Shown piece by piece: positions 5,670-7,070 of a stretch of 7,070 bases of DNA. The first letter of the stretch is position 1, and every line of letters starts with the position of its first letter. The notes beneath the pieces were generated by a model. That model was not told the origin of the DNA. It was given only the letters and a program-made list of their open reading frames with translations, and did not search any database. Source of the DNA: Promethearchaeota archaeon (GTDB lineage: Archaea > Asgardarchaeota > Lokiarchaeia > Sigynarchaeales > SOKP01). Made by a program: the position numbers and the translations under genes. Location of the stretch: NCBI GenBank assembly GCA_016839425.1, contig JAEOUI010000259.1, positions 1 through 7,070 on the forward strand, read 5' to 3'.

Positions 5670-6770
5670 ATGAAAGAAATAATTGAAATTGGAAACGAAG
5701 AAAATATTAAAAATTTCAAGAAAAAGATAGAAGGAAAGAAACCTTTATTTCTTTGCGTAATAGGGAATACGGAAACTGCAAAAATTCCTGGAATATCTGC
5801 AGCTGGCGCAGACCCAGAAATAACGGATTATACTCCCGCAGCAGATGTAGAATATTTATATTATGGAAAATGTAAATGCTTGGAAGGCGTCCCAATCACT
5901 CCAGATGGAATTCCAACTCCAGGCTTGATTACAAAAGCAGCTTTAGATCTTGGCAATATCCCGAAATTAATTGCGATTGGGGGCGTGAATGTTTTCCCAC
6001 AGGCACCATATATAACCTTAGGAGGAAAAACTGGGGGAGATATTTCAAAAGAAGGAGCAGTTAAAAATCCAATCCAAATCTTTGAAAATGCAAAAATTTT
6101 AGGGGAAAACCTTTCCATCTTAGCGGATTACTTGGTAATAGGTGAGAGCATTGCGGGTGGAACAACGACTGCTCTCGGCATGCTTTTAAGCATGGGCTAT
6201 GATGTTTCGGATAAAATTAGCAGTAGCTTGGCCGTAAATCCGAGAAAACTCAAACTTGAGGTAATAAACTCGGGAATGAAAATAAAAAAAATATCTATAG
6301 GCGATTTTAAGAATGAGCCTTTTAAGGCAATAGAATTTTTTGGTGATCCAATGCAACCCGCACATGCGGGGATTGCAATAGGCGCAGCATCAAGAATACC
6401 AGTAATTTTAGCCGGAGGGACCCAAATGACGGCAATATTGGCAATCATTAATAAGATTAATCCAGATGTTCTTGAAAATATTGCGATAGGTACGACAAGA
6501 TGGATAATAAACGATCAAAAAACCGATCTTCAAGGAATAGTCAATGAAATTAATTCTAGAACCCCAATATTTGCGGCAAACCTTTGCTTTGATAAATCAA
6601 GGTTTTCGGGATTGCGGGCTTACGAGGACGGCATGGTTAAGGAAGGTGTAGGTGCTGGTGGCTCGGCTATTGCTTGCGTGTTGTCGTCCAGAAAACGAAT
6701 TTCTATGAAACAAATTTGCAAAAGAATTGAAAAAGATTATGAAACAATTACAAATTTAAAAGAGGATTAA
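5670..6770 (+). CDS. cobT: Archaeal-type CobT, nicotinate-nucleotide:base phosphoribosyltransferase
   Basis: Transfers phosphoribose from nicotinate mononucleotide to the lower-ligand base, making alpha-ribazole phosphate (or an analogue) for the nucleotide loop of cobamides. The 366 residues match the archaeal/cyanobacterial TIGR00303 group: FLCVIGNTETAKIPGIS (27-43), TPDGIPTPGLITKAAL (77-92), GGKTGGDISKEGA (118-130), GESIAGGTTTALG (158-170), FGDPMQPAHAG (224-234), AGGTQM (248-253) and the C-terminal VKEGVGAGGSAIA (323-335). Glu325 is the likely counterpart of the catalytic glutamate (Glu317) of Salmonella CobT; this is an analogy, not an alignment. The ATG at 5670 has no Shine-Dalgarno sequence, consistent with a first gene on a short leader. 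It heads the plus-strand unit, followed after 5 bases by a DUF71 gene. The natural base substrate (dimethylbenzimidazole or another) cannot be read from the sequence. Confidence 0.93.
   Translation: MKEIIEIGNEENIKNFKKKIEGKKPLFLCVIGNTETAKIPGISAAGADPEITDYTPAADVEYLYYGKCKCLEGVPITPDGIPTPGLITKAALDLGNIPKLIAIGGVNVFPQAPYITLGGKTGGDISKEGAVKNPIQIFENAKILGENLSILADYLVIGESIAGGTTTALGMLLSMGYDVSDKISSSLAVNPRKLKLEVINSGMKIKKISIGDFKNEPFKAIEFFGDPMQPAHAGIAIGAASRIPVILAGGTQMTAILAIINKINPDVLENIAIGTTRWIINDQKTDLQGIVNEINSRTPIFAANLCFDKSRFSGLRAYEDGMVKEGVGAGGSAIACVLSSRKRISMKQICKRIEKDYETITNLKED
6762..6767 (+). promoter_or_regulatory. Ribosome binding site of the DUF71 gene, inside cobT end
   Basis: GAGGAT lies within the last codons of cobT, 8 bases before the ATG at 6776, and points to co-transcription and coupled translation. 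Confidence 0.55.
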
Positions 6771-6775
6771 AAAAT

Positions 6776-7070
6776 ATGAGTTATGCTATATCATGGAGCA
6801 GTGGAAAGGATAGCGGGTATGCGTGTTATAAAGCAATAAAAATGGGTTTAGATGTTTCTTGCTTGATCAATATCGTTTCAAAAGAAAAAGGGCTTGTAGA
6901 TTCTCACCGCGTGAGCAAAGAATTAGTTCAAATGCAAGCTAAAATGATGGATATGCCCTTAATACAAGCAGAGACAAATTGGGATGATTATACAAAAAAC
7001 TTTAAGAGTTTAATCTCAAATTTTCCCTCCAAGAATATCAAAGGCATAATCTTTGGAGATATATTCGTTC
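6776..7070 (+). CDS. DUF71/COG2102 PP-loop ATPase, probable B12-salvage type, cut by window edge
   Basis: N-terminal 98 residues of an ATP-binding protein of the adenine nucleotide alpha-hydrolase fold (ATP_bind_4, PF01902). ISWSSGKDSGYACYKA (5-20) holds the PP-loop SSGKDS; serine replaces the first glycine of the usual SGGKDS. LVDSHRVSKELVQMQAKMMDMPLIQAET (split as 40-53 and 54-67) and the closing GIIFGDIFV match the family; the HR-x-W element expected just after lies outside the window. Archaeal and eukaryotic members include diphthine-ammonia ligase (Dph6), which amidates diphthine on elongation factor 2. A second branch was predicted by comparative genomics to act in B12 salvage because it clusters with btu/cob genes. 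Position 5 bases after cobT, opposite btuFCD, favours that branch, and an ATP-dependent amide-forming or corrinoid-modifying role is inferred. Family is secure; the branch is moderately sure. Confidence 0.85.
   Translation, partial: MSYAISWSSGKDSGYACYKAIKMGLDVSCLINIVSKEKGLVDSHRVSKELVQMQAKMMDMPLIQAETNWDDYTKNFKSLISNFPSKNIKGIIFGDIFV

Noticed and set aside
1..7070. Mobile elements, CRISPR arrays, tRNA or rRNA genes
   Set aside because: No terminal repeats, transposase motifs, regularly spaced repeats or cloverleaf-like segments were found, and coding density is about 96 percent with one functional theme.

Overview
This window is a cobamide (vitamin B12 family) uptake and late-assembly locus from an AT-rich prokaryote, most probably an archaeon. 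The archaeal assignment rests on four things: the archaeal-type CobT (TIGR00303-like, not the Salmonella CobT type), a CobD partnered by a cysteine-rich metal-binding domain as in methanogens, GGTG/GAGG-type Shine-Dalgarno sequences, and TATA-like boxes about 25 bases ahead of plausible transcription starts. The lineage within the archaea cannot be fixed from the sequence alone.

Layout. Two divergent transcription units leave a shared control region at about 5446-5669. The minus-strand unit reads btuF (5445-4507), btuC (4489-3428), btuD with an extra C-terminal domain (3390-2125), a cobD-like aminotransferase-fold gene (2088-1000), a small 8-cysteine protein (982-638) and cobQ/cbiP (641 to beyond base 1). 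Gaps are 36 bases or less except for about 37 between btuC and btuD, and the last two genes overlap by four bases, so this looks like one operon. The plus-strand unit reads cobT (5670-6770) and then, after 5 bases, a PP-loop ATPase of the DUF71/COG2102 family that runs off the right edge.

How the genes fit together. BtuF captures corrinoid outside the cell, and BtuC with BtuD imports it. CobQ amidates adenosyl-cobyrinic acid a,c-diamide to cobyric acid. CobD supplies the aminopropanol phosphate linker from threonine phosphate, probably helped by the cysteine-rich protein. CobT activates the lower-ligand base for the nucleotide loop. The DUF71 protein is better read as the B12-salvage branch of that family than as the diphthamide enzyme, because of its neighbours. 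CbiB, CobY, CobS and CobZ are not in the window.

Most worth a second look: the detached cysteine-rich partner of CobD, the DUF71 gene in a cobamide operon, the unexplained Rossmann-like domain fused to BtuD, and perfect inverted repeats sitting at both predicted divergent transcription starts.
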